64,000 bases of DNA, from positions 248,001 through 312,000 of the forward strand of contig DASUCV010000011.1 of assembly GCA_036275915.1 (NCBI GenBank), written 5' to 3'. This DNA comes from Candidatus Polarisedimenticolaceae bacterium. GTDB lineage: Bacteria > Acidobacteriota > Polarisedimenticolia > Polarisedimenticolales > DASRJG01. Position 1 is the stretch's first letter. The number at the start of each line of letters is the position of its first letter. The position numbers were made by a program, and so were the translations under genes. The notes beneath the pieces are model-generated. The model was not told the DNA's origin and ran no database searches. It saw nothing but the letters and a program-made list of their open reading frames with translations. Positions 17,214 through 26,207 of the stretch are shown here, one piece after another.

Positions 17214-18281
17214 ATGGGCGAGCGCACGAACAAGACGATCCGCCTGACGAGCTACGCCGCCTGCGCCGGTTGAGCGAGCAAGATGGGCCCGGCGGCCCTG
17301 GCGCAGGTGCTGCGTCCCATTCGCTCGATGTTCGATCCGGCCGACTACCCGGATCTCCTGCGGGGGCTCGATTCCCCGGACGACGCGCTCGTGTGGAAGC
17401 TCGACGCCGAGCGCGCGCTCGTCCACACGGCCGATTTCTTCCCGCCGGTCGTCGACGACCCGTACGCCTTCGGTGCGATCGCCGCGGCGAATGCGCTCTC
17501 CGACGTGTACGCGATGGGGGGGAAGCCGATCTTCGCGATCAACCTCGTCGGCTTCCCCGACGACATGGACCCGGCGATCCTCACCGCGATCCTGAAAGGC
17601 GGCGCCGATAAAGTTAAGGAAGCGGGCGCCGTCGTCGCGGGCGGCCACACGACGTCGGACAAGGAGCCGAAGTACGGCCTCGCCGTGACGGGGATCGTCC
17701 ACCCGGACCGCGTCCTCGCGAAGGGCGGCGCGAATCCCGGTGACATGCTCGTGCTGACGAAGCCGCTCGGCACCGGCATCGTCACGACCGCAGGTAAGAG
17801 GGAGAAGGTCGACCCGGTGCACATGGACGCCGCGATCGCGAGCATGATGCGGCTCTCGGCGACCGCGGCACGCGTGCTCGGCGAGGCGCACCCACACGTG
17901 CATGCGCTCACCGACATCACCGGCTTCGCGCTCGTCGGCCACGCTCACGAGATGGCGCACCTCTCGGATCTGACGTTCCGCTTCCGCTGGGACGCCTTGC
18001 CGCTCCTCCCCGGCGTGAAGGAGTACGCGCTCGCCGGCCTGCTCCCCGGAGGCGGCCGGCGCAACGCCGGCTACTACGCGCCGTTCGTCACGCTGCCCTC
18101 GACGCTCGAGCCGTGGCAGAGCGACGTGCTCCACGACCCGCAGACCTCGGGCCCTCTGCTCGCCGCGGTCGCACCCGAAGCCGCCGATCGCATCGTCCGC
18201 GCCCTTCGCGAGGCGGGTGAGCACGCGTGGATCGTCGGCGAGGCGATTGCGGGTCGCGCGGGCGGCATCGAGATCGTCTGA
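17214..18281 (+). CDS. selD: Selenide, water dikinase, selenocysteine-containing (in-frame UGA)
   Basis: SelD makes selenophosphate from selenide and ATP for selenocysteine and selenouridine synthesis. The 355-residue frame begins at ATG 17214 and passes one in-frame TGA at 17271-17273 (residue 20). Residues around it, IRLTSYAACAG-U-ASKMGP, align with E. coli IRLTQYS...GAGCGCK, so the TGA falls exactly on catalytic Cys17 and is followed by the essential Lys (here 23). Downstream motifs are HTADFFPPVVDDPYAFG, NALSDVYAMGGKP, VVAGGHTTSD and HDPQTSGPLL. A start at 17283 would lose the ATP-binding lysine and active site. No Shine-Dalgarno is seen; TACGCT sits 7 nt before the ATG. No other sel gene is in the window. 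Confidence 0.93.
17271..17315 (+). promoter_or_regulatory. Candidate bacterial SECIS region after the selD UGA
   Basis: Directly after the UGA lie two possible small hairpins: GGGCC-CGGC-GGCCC (about 17285-17298) and CGCA-GGTGC-TGCG (17302-17314). The second loop contains the GU typical of SelB-recognised loops. Bacterial SECIS elements lie within ~40 nt of the UGA, so position fits, but the exact fold is uncertain. Confidence 0.35.
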
Positions 18282-18363
18282 TTCCTTCAATTCCCTAACA
18301 AGATAGATAGCGGCCCACACGCGCGGACGGTTGTACTTTCAGTGCGACTCAAGGGGCAGGTCC

Positions 18364-20793
18364 ATGCGTCTCGCTCATCGCCTCGTGTTCGTGTTTGCGT
18401 CTCTCGCGGCGCTCCTCGTTCCCATCCGTGCGCGCGCCGACTTCATGAAGACCCTCGACCGGCGCTTCCCCACCGAGTACTGCCCGATCGACAACGACGA
18501 CAACGATCTGACGTTCACCGCGGCGAGCGACCGCGTCACGATCCGAGTGCAGGCGAACAACTTCAGCGGATCGAGCTGGAACGCAAACCGCCTCGACAAC
18601 TTCACGATCGTGCCGAAGGCGACGTTCGACGCCCATCGAATCGTCACGCCCAATTACGGCATCTGCTTCGTCGATCCGCCCGGACCGGCCAACTACCCCG
18701 GCTACGACTTCTCCGCAGCCGGAACGACCGAGACCTTCTTCGACCAGTTCGACACGAACGCCGCCGCATGGGACCTGACGAACCACGCCTGGTGGGACAA
18801 CGTCGACTTCCACGCCTCCGCGCCGCACAGCTCATCCGCCAACCCCAACGACTTCAGCGGCGGCGCACTCGCCCTCGGCCGTCAAGAAGACGGCGCTATC
18901 CAGGCCCAATCGGACGTCACCGTGACCGGCCTCACGCCGGGGACGCTCTACGTCATCACCGGCTGGTGGTCGACGCAGAACCTCAACACGCTCACCTTCA
19001 CCATCATCACGAATCCTTGCCACGACAACGACGGCGACGGCGTGACCGACTGCGCCGGCGACTGCAACGACGCCGATCCCAAGATCCACCCCGGCGCCGC
19101 CGAGGTCTGCGACGGACGCGACAACGACTGCAACGGCCTCATCGACGACAACGCCGCGTGCGTCAAGGTCTGCTCGACGCCTTCCAAGATCGGGAGCGAC
19201 CTCCGCGTCACCAACGCGCAGTTCGACTCGTCGCACGCCTCGATCGCGTGGAACGGCGTCGACTACGGCATGGTCTGGCACGACAGCCGGAATGGCGACC
19301 AGGAGATCTGGTTCACGCACATCACGCCGGCGGGGGTCAAGGTCGCGCCCGAGGTCTCCGTCACCGGCTCGTGCTCCGACTGCACGAATCCGCGCGTCGT
19401 CTGGAACGGCAGCGAGTACGGCGCCGTCTGGAGCCACAACGGCGCGATCTCGTTCCGCCGCTTCGACCGCAACGGCACGCCAATCGGCACCGAGGTCCCG
19501 CTCCTCGACCCCGCGAACGGTGGCACCAGCCCCGATGAGCCCGACCTCGTCTGGACCGGCTCCGAGTACGGCGTCGTGTGGGACCAGTTCGTCAACCAGC
19601 AGCAGATCCGCTTCGTCCGCATCGACAGGACCGGCAATACCCTGAGCCAGTACATCCACGTGACCGACGACACGAGCTTCAACGGCAACTCGCTCCCGCG
19701 GATCGCGTGGAGCGGCTCGAAGTACGGGATCGCGTGGCGTGGCAACGGCAGCGGCCAGAGCCAGATCTTCTTCGAGCTGGTTGATCCGCGTCAGGGCCCG
19801 ACCCTGCCCGCGACGCAGGTCACGACGCACACCTCCGGCGTCAACGTCCCGACCGTCGCCTCGAACGGCAGCGAGTTCGGCGTCGCCTGGGAAGACTTCC
19901 AGACGTTCGCCGAGATCTACTACCAACGGATCAGCGCCGCCGGCGCCAGAGTCGGGAACCCCGTCCGCATCACGAACGCCGCCGGCATCTCGAGCGACCC
20001 GTCGATCGCCTGGACCGGCTCCGAGTACGGCGTCGTATGGGATGACGACCGCACGAGCTCGGGCAACCCGGAGATCTGGTTCACGCGCATCTCGAGCGCC
20101 GGCGCCAAGATCGGCTCGGACATCCAGCTCACGACGCTCGGCGATCAGTCGGTCAGCCCCAGCCTCGGCTGGGGCGGCGGCAAGTACGGTGTCGCGTGGA
20201 GCGACACCAGCAACCTCACCGGCGACGTCGAGATCTACTTCCTCCGCGAAGGCTGCAACTGTGTCGATGCGGACGGCGACGGCCAATCGAGCTGCGTCGA
20301 CTGCGACGACACGCGCGCCACGGTCTTCGGCGGCGCCACGCAGCTCTGCGGCGACGGCCTCAACAACGACTGCAACAGCGCGAGCTGGCCTCTCCTCGCC
20401 GGCACGAACGAAGCCGACAACGACGGCGACGGCTTCAGCGTCTGCATGAACGACTGCAACGACGCCAACGCCACGATCTGGGCCACGCCCGGCGAGGTCC
20501 GCCTGCTGATGGCGACGAGCAAGACGACGTTCATCTGGTCGGCGCCGTCGGCACCCGGCGCGGCGTCGCTCCTCTACGACACGCTGCGATCGCCCACGCC
20601 GACGAACTTCACGACGTCTGCGACGTGCGTCGAGACGAACGACGGCCCCAATACGACCTTCACCGATGCGACGAATCCCGCGGTCGGTGCCGGCCTTTAC
20701 TACCTCGTGCGCGCGGAGGACGCGTGCCCGTCGGGGCAGGGGCCGCTCGGGTTCAGCACGGCGGGCGTGATTGCGGGGAGGACGTGTCCGTAG
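18364..20793 (+). CDS. Secreted seven-repeat beta-propeller protein with MopE-like metal-binding motifs
   Basis: Exported protein of 809 residues with signal peptide MRLAHRLVFVFASLAALLVP. An N-terminal domain (to ~215) is followed by a metal-binding motif (about 220-266: DNDGDGVTDCAGDCNDADP, then DGRDNDCNG). Seven repeats of ~50 residues (275-629), each with G[SV]xYGxxW and a strand such as EIWFTHITPAG, suggest a seven-bladed propeller. Two more acidic motifs (634-674 and 684-712) and a C-terminal beta domain follow. Cysteine pairs in the acidic motifs resemble the PF11617 putative metal-binding motif. The role is unknown; surface adhesion or metal or polymer binding is plausible. The ATG has AAGGGGCAGG in front, and TACTTT lies upstream. 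Confidence 0.8.
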   Translation: MRLAHRLVFVFASLAALLVPIRARADFMKTLDRRFPTEYCPIDNDDNDLTFTAASDRVTIRVQANNFSGSSWNANRLDNFTIVPKATFDAHRIVTPNYGICFVDPPGPANYPGYDFSAAGTTETFFDQFDTNAAAWDLTNHAWWDNVDFHASAPHSSSANPNDFSGGALALGRQEDGAIQAQSDVTVTGLTPGTLYVITGWWSTQNLNTLTFTIITNPCHDNDGDGVTDCAGDCNDADPKIHPGAAEVCDGRDNDCNGLIDDNAACVKVCSTPSKIGSDLRVTNAQFDSSHASIAWNGVDYGMVWHDSRNGDQEIWFTHITPAGVKVAPEVSVTGSCSDCTNPRVVWNGSEYGAVWSHNGAISFRRFDRNGTPIGTEVPLLDPANGGTSPDEPDLVWTGSEYGVVWDQFVNQQQIRFVRIDRTGNTLSQYIHVTDDTSFNGNSLPRIAWSGSKYGIAWRGNGSGQSQIFFELVDPRQGPTLPATQVTTHTSGVNVPTVASNGSEFGVAWEDFQTFAEIYYQRISAAGARVGNPVRITNAAGISSDPSIAWTGSEYGVVWDDDRTSSGNPEIWFTRISSAGAKIGSDIQLTTLGDQSVSPSLGWGGGKYGVAWSDTSNLTGDVEIYFLREGCNCVDADGDGQSSCVDCDDTRATVFGGATQLCGDGLNNDCNSASWPLLAGTNEADNDGDGFSVCMNDCNDANATIWATPGEVRLLMATSKTTFIWSAPSAPGAASLLYDTLRSPTPTNFTTSATCVETNDGPNTTFTDATNPAVGAGLYYLVRAEDACPSGQGPLGFSTAGVIAGRTCP

Positions 20794-20808
20794 AGCGCCC
20801 GTCGAAGA

Positions 20809-21567
20809 TCACCGGCCTAGAGACAACGGCATCAGAGCGCCACTTGCGGCGAGGTCGTGCGAAACGAATCCCACGTTCGCGACGGTGTGCAGCAGTACTG
20901 CGGGAAGCAAGTTGTTCTTCTCTTGAGTCACCCAAGTCATGACCGCTCCGAGGATCAGCGCGCGAACAATGACAAACCAGTCTCCACCGAAGTGCGCGAT
21001 CACAAAAAGCAGGAGCGACGCCGCACCGGCCAGAAACTTCGTGGTCGACGCGTTCCAGTGAACGAGCAGCCAGCCGCGATAGAACGTCTCCTCACCTACT
21101 GAGACCGAGAAAGAAACCAGTACGATCAACAGGACCGAAGATGCTCGAACCGGGCTGACGTTGAGAAGCAGTCCTCGGGCACTTGTCCAGCCGACGAGTC
21201 CAAGTGCCACGGCGTACGCCGTCGCCACGTCTGGTGTCGTCTCGCCTGTCAGAACGACTGGGCGGCACATCTGACGCACGCGCGGGTCGGAGCAGGACAG
21301 CACTACTGCGACAGCGGACCAGAGGACGCCCCCAGCGAGCGGAGCCCACGTTTGCGTAAGCATGAACGCTCGGTGGGCCACCACCAAGCCCAGGCCGACA
21401 ATCCCCGGAACAATCGACAGAAGCACGGCGCGCCTGCGCCGAAAAGAGTCTTCGGGCCGTGGGGCGCTTCCGCTCGCATTCGTCCGTCTGCGTTCCAACT
21501 CTGCGAAGAGAACGGCAAGGACAAACGTCAAGAAGATCGTCATGACCAAACGAACGAAGCGCAGCAT
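20809..21567 (-). CDS. CPBP-family intramembrane glutamic protease
   Basis: Polytopic membrane protein of 252 residues with Abi/CPBP (Rce1-like) motifs: SVGEETFYRGWLL (catalytic Glu pair and Arg), IAHFGGDW and LLHTVANVGF. These enzymes cleave within membranes or process peptides and prenyl proteins. The start at 21567 shares one nucleotide with the stop of the upstream CHAT gene (TGATG), so the two proteins are made together. Codon use is less GC-biased than the neighbours in several stretches, a weak hint of different ancestry. The substrate is unknown. Confidence 0.85.
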   Translation of the reverse strand: MLRFVRLVMTIFLTFVLAVLFAELERRRTNASGSAPRPEDSFRRRRAVLLSIVPGIVGLGLVVAHRAFMLTQTWAPLAGGVLWSAVAVVLSCSDPRVRQMCRPVVLTGETTPDVATAYAVALGLVGWTSARGLLLNVSPVRASSVLLIVLVSFSVSVGEETFYRGWLLVHWNASTTKFLAGAASLLLFVIAHFGGDWFVIVRALILGAVMTWVTQEKNNLLPAVLLHTVANVGFVSHDLAASGALMPLSLGR

Positions 21568-24500
21568 CACCTGAGCCCCGTCATCACGAACGCCGCCCAG
21601 TAGAACGGCGCCGAAGTCGCAACCTCGCCGCGCACCTTTTTCTTCGCCGCTGCGAGGCCTGCCGCGTAGTCCGGCGACTTTGCCGCGCCGATCGTCTTGA
21701 AGAACTCCGCGACGAGCTTCGCTGTCGAGGCGTCGTCGACCTCCCACTGGCTCGCCACGACGCGGCGCGCGCCGCGGGCGAGGAAGCCGCGGCTGAGCGC
21801 GAAGACGCCTTCACCGGCGACGGTGGTGCCGGCGTGCGTCGCGCAGGCGGAGAGGACGGCGAGATCGGCGTCGAGCTTGAGGTCGTAGATCTCGAAGAGC
21901 TGAAGCAGGCCGTCGTCTTCGGGGGAGGGCGCGCCTGCCGGCGGGGTGAGCGCCAGCGCGGCGAGCAGATCGCCGCGGCCTTCGTCGACGACGCCGTGGA
22001 CCGCGAAGTGGAGGAAACGCTTCGCCGGCATGACGGCACGAACAGCTCGCTCGCTCGCCTTGTCGTCACGAAGGACCACCGCGGGGATCCCGACCGCTTG
22101 AATGACGGCGTCGCTCTCCGCGGCGGTGCCCGGAAGCCGCGGCCAGCGCGCTCCGGTGTAGGCAGGGTCGGCGACACTGAGCAGCCCGTCGGTCGCAGGC
22201 GCTGGACGCTGCGCCAGAGCGCGAAGCAGGGTCGCGGAGACCGCGTAACGCACGGCGGGACCGTCGTCGAGCCAGTAGCGCTCGCCGATCCGGAGCGCGT
22301 CGAAGGGAAGACGGATCAGCGCCGCATCCGGGACGATCACGAGTTCATGCGCCGTCTTCCATCCGGCGCGAGTCGCTTGCGGAACGAGGATCCCGTAGAG
22401 CGCAGCGAGCGTCTCGCCGCTCTCGTCGGGGAAGCCTTCGGCGGGGCGGCGCGAGAGAGCGGCCAGGAGACCGGTGGGAGCGTCGAGAACCGAAGTGAGC
22501 GAGGAAGCCGTCAGCGGGCCGGCCTTGACGCCGAGCGTCTTCGCCGCGAGCGCATCGACGGTCAGCTTCTGAGCGGTGGCGGGCGCGGGAGCCGCGGGCA
22601 CGTCGATGAGCCAGCTCGCTTTCTCGCCGACGACATAGACGTAGAAGCGCTCGTCCTTGCCCAGGAGGGCCTGCGCGTCCTTGAGCGTCGCGGGGTCGCC
22701 GCCGGACGACGCGCGCCAGAGCGTGCTCGCGTTCTTCGTTTCCTCGTCGACGCGACGAAGGCTGGAAGTCGCAGTCGCGAGCTGCTTCCTTGCGTCGGTG
22801 AGCCGTGTCTCGCGCTCCGCCGGAGCGAGGTCGTCGCGGGCGAGGAGGGCGTCGGTGCGCGCCTGCCATTCGGCGACCGACGATCGCGCCGCGGTCTCTC
22901 GCGTCTTCAGCTCGGTGCGTGCCGGTTCGGGAATTCCTTGGCGAAGGTCCACGCCGGCGGAGGCGAGCTGTTCGAGGAGGGCGCGGCCGCGCTTGCGCTC
23001 CGACCAGGTGAAGGCGTCGCCGATGCGGCTCCGCGTCAGGAGCAGATCGACGAGCCCGTCATAGACCCCGGCGTACTTCGCCAGGAACTGCGCACGCGTC
23101 GCTTCGCCACCTCCCGCTCGTGGCCTGAGTGATTCGATCGTGCCCGCCGCCGTCGTGAGATCCTTCTCGGCGCCGGCGAAGTCGCCGTTCGCTCGCGCGA
23201 GTCCCGCCCGGATCGTCCGGGCGTCGATCGCAACGTCGGGATAGGTCTGAGACGCGTCGAGAATGGTGATCGCGCGGTCGACGCGCGTCTTGGCTTGCAC
23301 GGGTTGTGAGGAAGACTCGGCGCGCGCGACCTCGACCAACGTCGCCGCGACGTCCGGGTGAGTGGCGCCGAGCGCCTTCTCGCGGATCGCGAGGGCGCGC
23401 TTGAGCGGCGGCAGTGCCGCCTGCGGTTTTCCGGCGCCGGCTTCGAGCACGCCGCGATCGTGCAGGGCCTGCGCGAGCAACGGATGGTCGGGTCCCAGTG
23501 ATTTCTCGAGCAGCGCGATCGACCGGTCCGACAGCTTGCGGGCTTCGTCGACGCGTCCGGTGTCGCGATAGAGAACGCCGAGCTGGCCGTAATGGGTCGC
23601 GAGATCGGGATGATCCTCGCCGAGCCCTTTCTTCGCCAGCTCGATCGATTTCAGATAGAGCGGCTCGGCTTCGGCAGCGTTCCCCTCGAGCCTGTAGATC
23701 TCGGCGAGGTTCAGGTAGCCGACCGAGAGATCCGCTGGGTCCGGCTGCGGCGCCGCTTCGCGGAGCGTCAGCGATCGCCGTGTCAGCGACTCGGCGTCCG
23801 CGAGGTTGCCTTTGTCCTTGAGGAGGCCGCCGAGGTTGTTCGTCAATCGTGCGACGAGAGGGGAGCCGTCGGGACCGAGCTTCTCGGCGCCGTCGATCGC
23901 GTCGCGGAACGTCTTCTCCGCTTCGTCGAGGCGGTCCTGCTGCCGGTACAGCTCGCCGAGCGAGTTCATCGCGTCGTAGCGCTTGTCGGCCGGCGCCGAC
24001 ATCGCGAGGGTGTACGTGCGGACCGATTCGACGAGCAGCGGTTCGGCCTCGGCGAGGCGGCCCTCGCGCACGAGCACGACGCCGATGCCGTCGAGGCTCT
24101 CCGCGATGGCGGGGTCGCCCTTGGGGAGCGCTTCACGGCGGATGTCGAGCGCCTGGCGCTCCGACTTCTCGGCCTCGTCCCACTTCCCGCGCAGGAAGGC
24201 GAAGGTCGACATCGTGCTGTAGCTCTTGGCCGTCTCCGCGCCGCGCGGGCCGAACGCCTTCGTGCGCACGTCGAGAGCGCGCCGGAAGGCGTCGGATGCC
24301 GCTGCGATCGAGGCGTCCGATCCGGCGGCGCCTTGGAAGACGGCCGCGCCGAGGTCGTCGAGCGCGGTGGCGGCCGCCACGGCGTCCGTCGTCGCCTGGG
24401 CCTCGCGCGCTGCGATCGCGTCCTTCATCGCGGCGATCGCCTCGTCGGCCTTCCCGGCCCCGAGAGCGTCCATGACCTTCTGCTCGGCCGGCGGCACGGG

Positions 24501-24578
24501 CAGCTTCGCCGGCTCCGCGGCGGTCGCGATCGTGAGCGCGAGGATCGTGGCTCCCACCGCTCGCCCGAGAACTATCAT
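21567..24578 (-). CDS. Secreted TPR-CHAT domain protein (caspase-like)
   Basis: Protein of 1003 residues. It starts with a signal-peptide-like segment (MIVLGRAVGATILALTIATA), then a long array of TPR repeats (roughly 60-400, with units such as AEPLYLKSIELAKKGLGEDHPDLATHYGQLG), a helical spacer, and a C-terminal CHAT domain of the clan CD caspase/separase fold. The catalytic dyad appears intact: His861 in LHFAVHG and Cys912 in VLSACATHAG, followed by GEGVFALSRGFLARGARRVVASQW. AGGTG precedes the ATG. The gene is divergent from a Ser/Thr kinase only 12 nt away and co-translated with a CPBP protease. A protease activated through TPR-mediated partner binding is the likely role; the target is unknown. 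Confidence 0.9.
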   Translation of the reverse strand: MIVLGRAVGATILALTIATAAEPAKLPVPPAEQKVMDALGAGKADEAIAAMKDAIAAREAQATTDAVAAATALDDLGAAVFQGAAGSDASIAAASDAFRRALDVRTKAFGPRGAETAKSYSTMSTFAFLRGKWDEAEKSERQALDIRREALPKGDPAIAESLDGIGVVLVREGRLAEAEPLLVESVRTYTLAMSAPADKRYDAMNSLGELYRQQDRLDEAEKTFRDAIDGAEKLGPDGSPLVARLTNNLGGLLKDKGNLADAESLTRRSLTLREAAPQPDPADLSVGYLNLAEIYRLEGNAAEAEPLYLKSIELAKKGLGEDHPDLATHYGQLGVLYRDTGRVDEARKLSDRSIALLEKSLGPDHPLLAQALHDRGVLEAGAGKPQAALPPLKRALAIREKALGATHPDVAATLVEVARAESSSQPVQAKTRVDRAITILDASQTYPDVAIDARTIRAGLARANGDFAGAEKDLTTAAGTIESLRPRAGGGEATRAQFLAKYAGVYDGLVDLLLTRSRIGDAFTWSERKRGRALLEQLASAGVDLRQGIPEPARTELKTRETAARSSVAEWQARTDALLARDDLAPAERETRLTDARKQLATATSSLRRVDEETKNASTLWRASSGGDPATLKDAQALLGKDERFYVYVVGEKASWLIDVPAAPAPATAQKLTVDALAAKTLGVKAGPLTASSLTSVLDAPTGLLAALSRRPAEGFPDESGETLAALYGILVPQATRAGWKTAHELVIVPDAALIRLPFDALRIGERYWLDDGPAVRYAVSATLLRALAQRPAPATDGLLSVADPAYTGARWPRLPGTAAESDAVIQAVGIPAVVLRDDKASERAVRAVMPAKRFLHFAVHGVVDEGRGDLLAALALTPPAGAPSPEDDGLLQLFEIYDLKLDADLAVLSACATHAGTTVAGEGVFALSRGFLARGARRVVASQWEVDDASTAKLVAEFFKTIGAAKSPDYAAGLAAAKKKVRGEVATSAPFYWAAFVMTGLR

Positions 24579-24590
24579 GCGGGGCACCTC
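24579..24590. promoter_or_regulatory. 12-nt divergent gap between CHAT and kinase genes
   Basis: The two ATG codons face away from each other with only 12 nt between them. Any promoter for either gene must therefore lie inside the first codons of the other. The Shine-Dalgarno of the CHAT gene (GAGGTG) includes bases of the kinase start region. Transcription of the two genes is probably linked or mutually exclusive. Confidence 0.5.
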
Positions 24591-26198
24591 ATGCAGACGA
24601 TCGGACACTTTCGGATCGTTCAGGAGATCGGGCGCGGCGGCGCCGGCGTAGTCTACCTCGCCGAGGACCTCGAGATTCCCGGGCGCCGCGTCGCGGTCAA
24701 GCGCCTCAAGCCCGAGGTCGCGGCGGCCGACGCCGGCGTGCTGCGCCGCGAAGCCGCGACGCTTGCCGCGATCGAGCATCCGCACATCCTCACGGTGCAC
24801 GAGGTCGGCACGGCGGACGACGGGCTCTACCTCGTCACCGAGTACATGGCCGAGGGGTCGCTCGCCGACCGGATCGAGCGCGGCCGCCTCCCCGTGAAGG
24901 AAGCGCTGGCCGCGGCGCGGCAGGCGGCCTCGGCGCTCGCGGCGGCGCACGACCGCGGGATCCTCCATCGGGACGTGAAGCCGGGGAACATGCTCGTCGC
25001 CTCCGACGGCCGCGTGAAGGTATCGGACTTCGGGCTCGCCGTGAACGCCGTGCCGAAGGCGAAGGACGACGGGGAGACGACGGCGACGGTCACGCTCGAT
25101 CACGGCTCGGGAAGCTTGTACGGGACGCCGCTCTACATCCCGCCCGAGGCGCTCGCCGGGCTGCCGGCGACGCCCGCTGCCGATCAGTTCGCGTTCGGCG
25201 TCGCCTTCCACGAGATGCTGTCGGGGCACCGGCCGTTCTCGCGGAAGCGCGGGCTCCACGCCGTCCTCGACCGGCCGTCCCTCGATCCGAAGATTCCCAA
25301 CGATCTCTTGCGCATCGTCGCGAAGTGCATCGCGAAGGATCCGCGCGATCGTTTCGCCGGCATGAACGAGGTCGTGGCGGCGCTCGACCGCGCCGTCGCG
25401 CGGCGCGGCCGCGACCGGAAGGTCCTGATCGCGGTCGTGGGGGTCGTCGCTCTCGTCGCGATCGCGTCGGTCATCACATGGCGCATGCGCGTCTGGCAAT
25501 CGAAGCGCGAAGCCCTGCGTCTGAACGAACGGGGGCGATCGGCGCTCGAGGCCGGTCAGTTCGCGGAGGCGCGGCGCCTGTTCCTGGCGGCGCGCGGCGC
25601 CGACCCGAGCTACCTCGCGGCGTGCACGAACCTCGGCACCCTCGCCCTCCTCGACAAGGATCCGTCGTGGGCGGTCGCAATCCTCGGCGACTGCGCCCAG
25701 ACGTTCGGCGACGAGGACGTCGTCGTCTACAACCACGCGTCGGCGCTCAGGCGCGCGGGGAATCTGCCCGGTGCCGAAGAGTCGCTCAGCCGCGCGCTCG
25801 AGCTGGCGCGCGGCCGTGCGCTCGAGGCGCCCGCCGCGAGCGAGCTGATCCTCGTCCTCCTCGCCGAGGGACGTGCGGGGGACGCCGTTGCGCTCGGCGC
25901 CGGCTATCGGCCGCCCGCCGCCGACACCGCGGAGCACGCGATCCTCATGAAGAGCATCGGCCTCGCCGAGCTGGCCGACGGCTCGCCCGACGCCGCGGCG
26001 AAAACCTTGAGGAGCGCGCTCTCCGGACCGCTCCCCAAGGGGCCTCGCATCGATGCGCTCGTCGGGCTCGGGCAGGCGGAGGAGGGGTCGGAAAACAAGG
26101 ATGCGGCCGTGGCCGCGTTCGCCGAGGCGATCGCGGCGGGCGCGGAGGGGAAGGCCCGCGACGACGCGACCGAGGGGCTGGCCCGCCTCGCGAGGTAG
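24591..26198 (+). CDS. Transmembrane serine/threonine protein kinase with C-terminal TPRs
   Basis: Hanks-type (PknB-like) kinase, 535 residues. The cytoplasmic N-terminal kinase domain has the glycine loop IGRGGAGVVYLAED, Lys37 (VAVKRL), catalytic Asp128 (LHRDVKPGNML), Asp146 (DFGLAV) and YGTPLYIPPEAL. One membrane helix follows at about 278-299 (LIAVVGVVALVAIASVITW), then a TPR-like region (about 305-535) expected on the periplasmic side. The start at MQTIGHFRIVQEIG fits the family. With the secreted CHAT-TPR protein on the other strand and a FecR-like secreted protein downstream, it looks like part of a trans-envelope signalling module. Confidence 0.93.
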   Translation: MQTIGHFRIVQEIGRGGAGVVYLAEDLEIPGRRVAVKRLKPEVAAADAGVLRREAATLAAIEHPHILTVHEVGTADDGLYLVTEYMAEGSLADRIERGRLPVKEALAAARQAASALAAAHDRGILHRDVKPGNMLVASDGRVKVSDFGLAVNAVPKAKDDGETTATVTLDHGSGSLYGTPLYIPPEALAGLPATPAADQFAFGVAFHEMLSGHRPFSRKRGLHAVLDRPSLDPKIPNDLLRIVAKCIAKDPRDRFAGMNEVVAALDRAVARRGRDRKVLIAVVGVVALVAIASVITWRMRVWQSKREALRLNERGRSALEAGQFAEARRLFLAARGADPSYLAACTNLGTLALLDKDPSWAVAILGDCAQTFGDEDVVVYNHASALRRAGNLPGAEESLSRALELARGRALEAPAASELILVLLAEGRAGDAVALGAGYRPPAADTAEHAILMKSIGLAELADGSPDAAAKTLRSALSGPLPKGPRIDALVGLGQAEEGSENKDAAVAAFAEAIAAGAEGKARDDATEGLARLAR

Positions 26199-26207
26199 AC
26201 TGCCCGG

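Noticed and set aside
17283-18281. selD starting at ATG 17283
   Set aside because: This start drops the catalytic residue and conserved Lys; the upstream frame through the UGA matches SelD N-termini.
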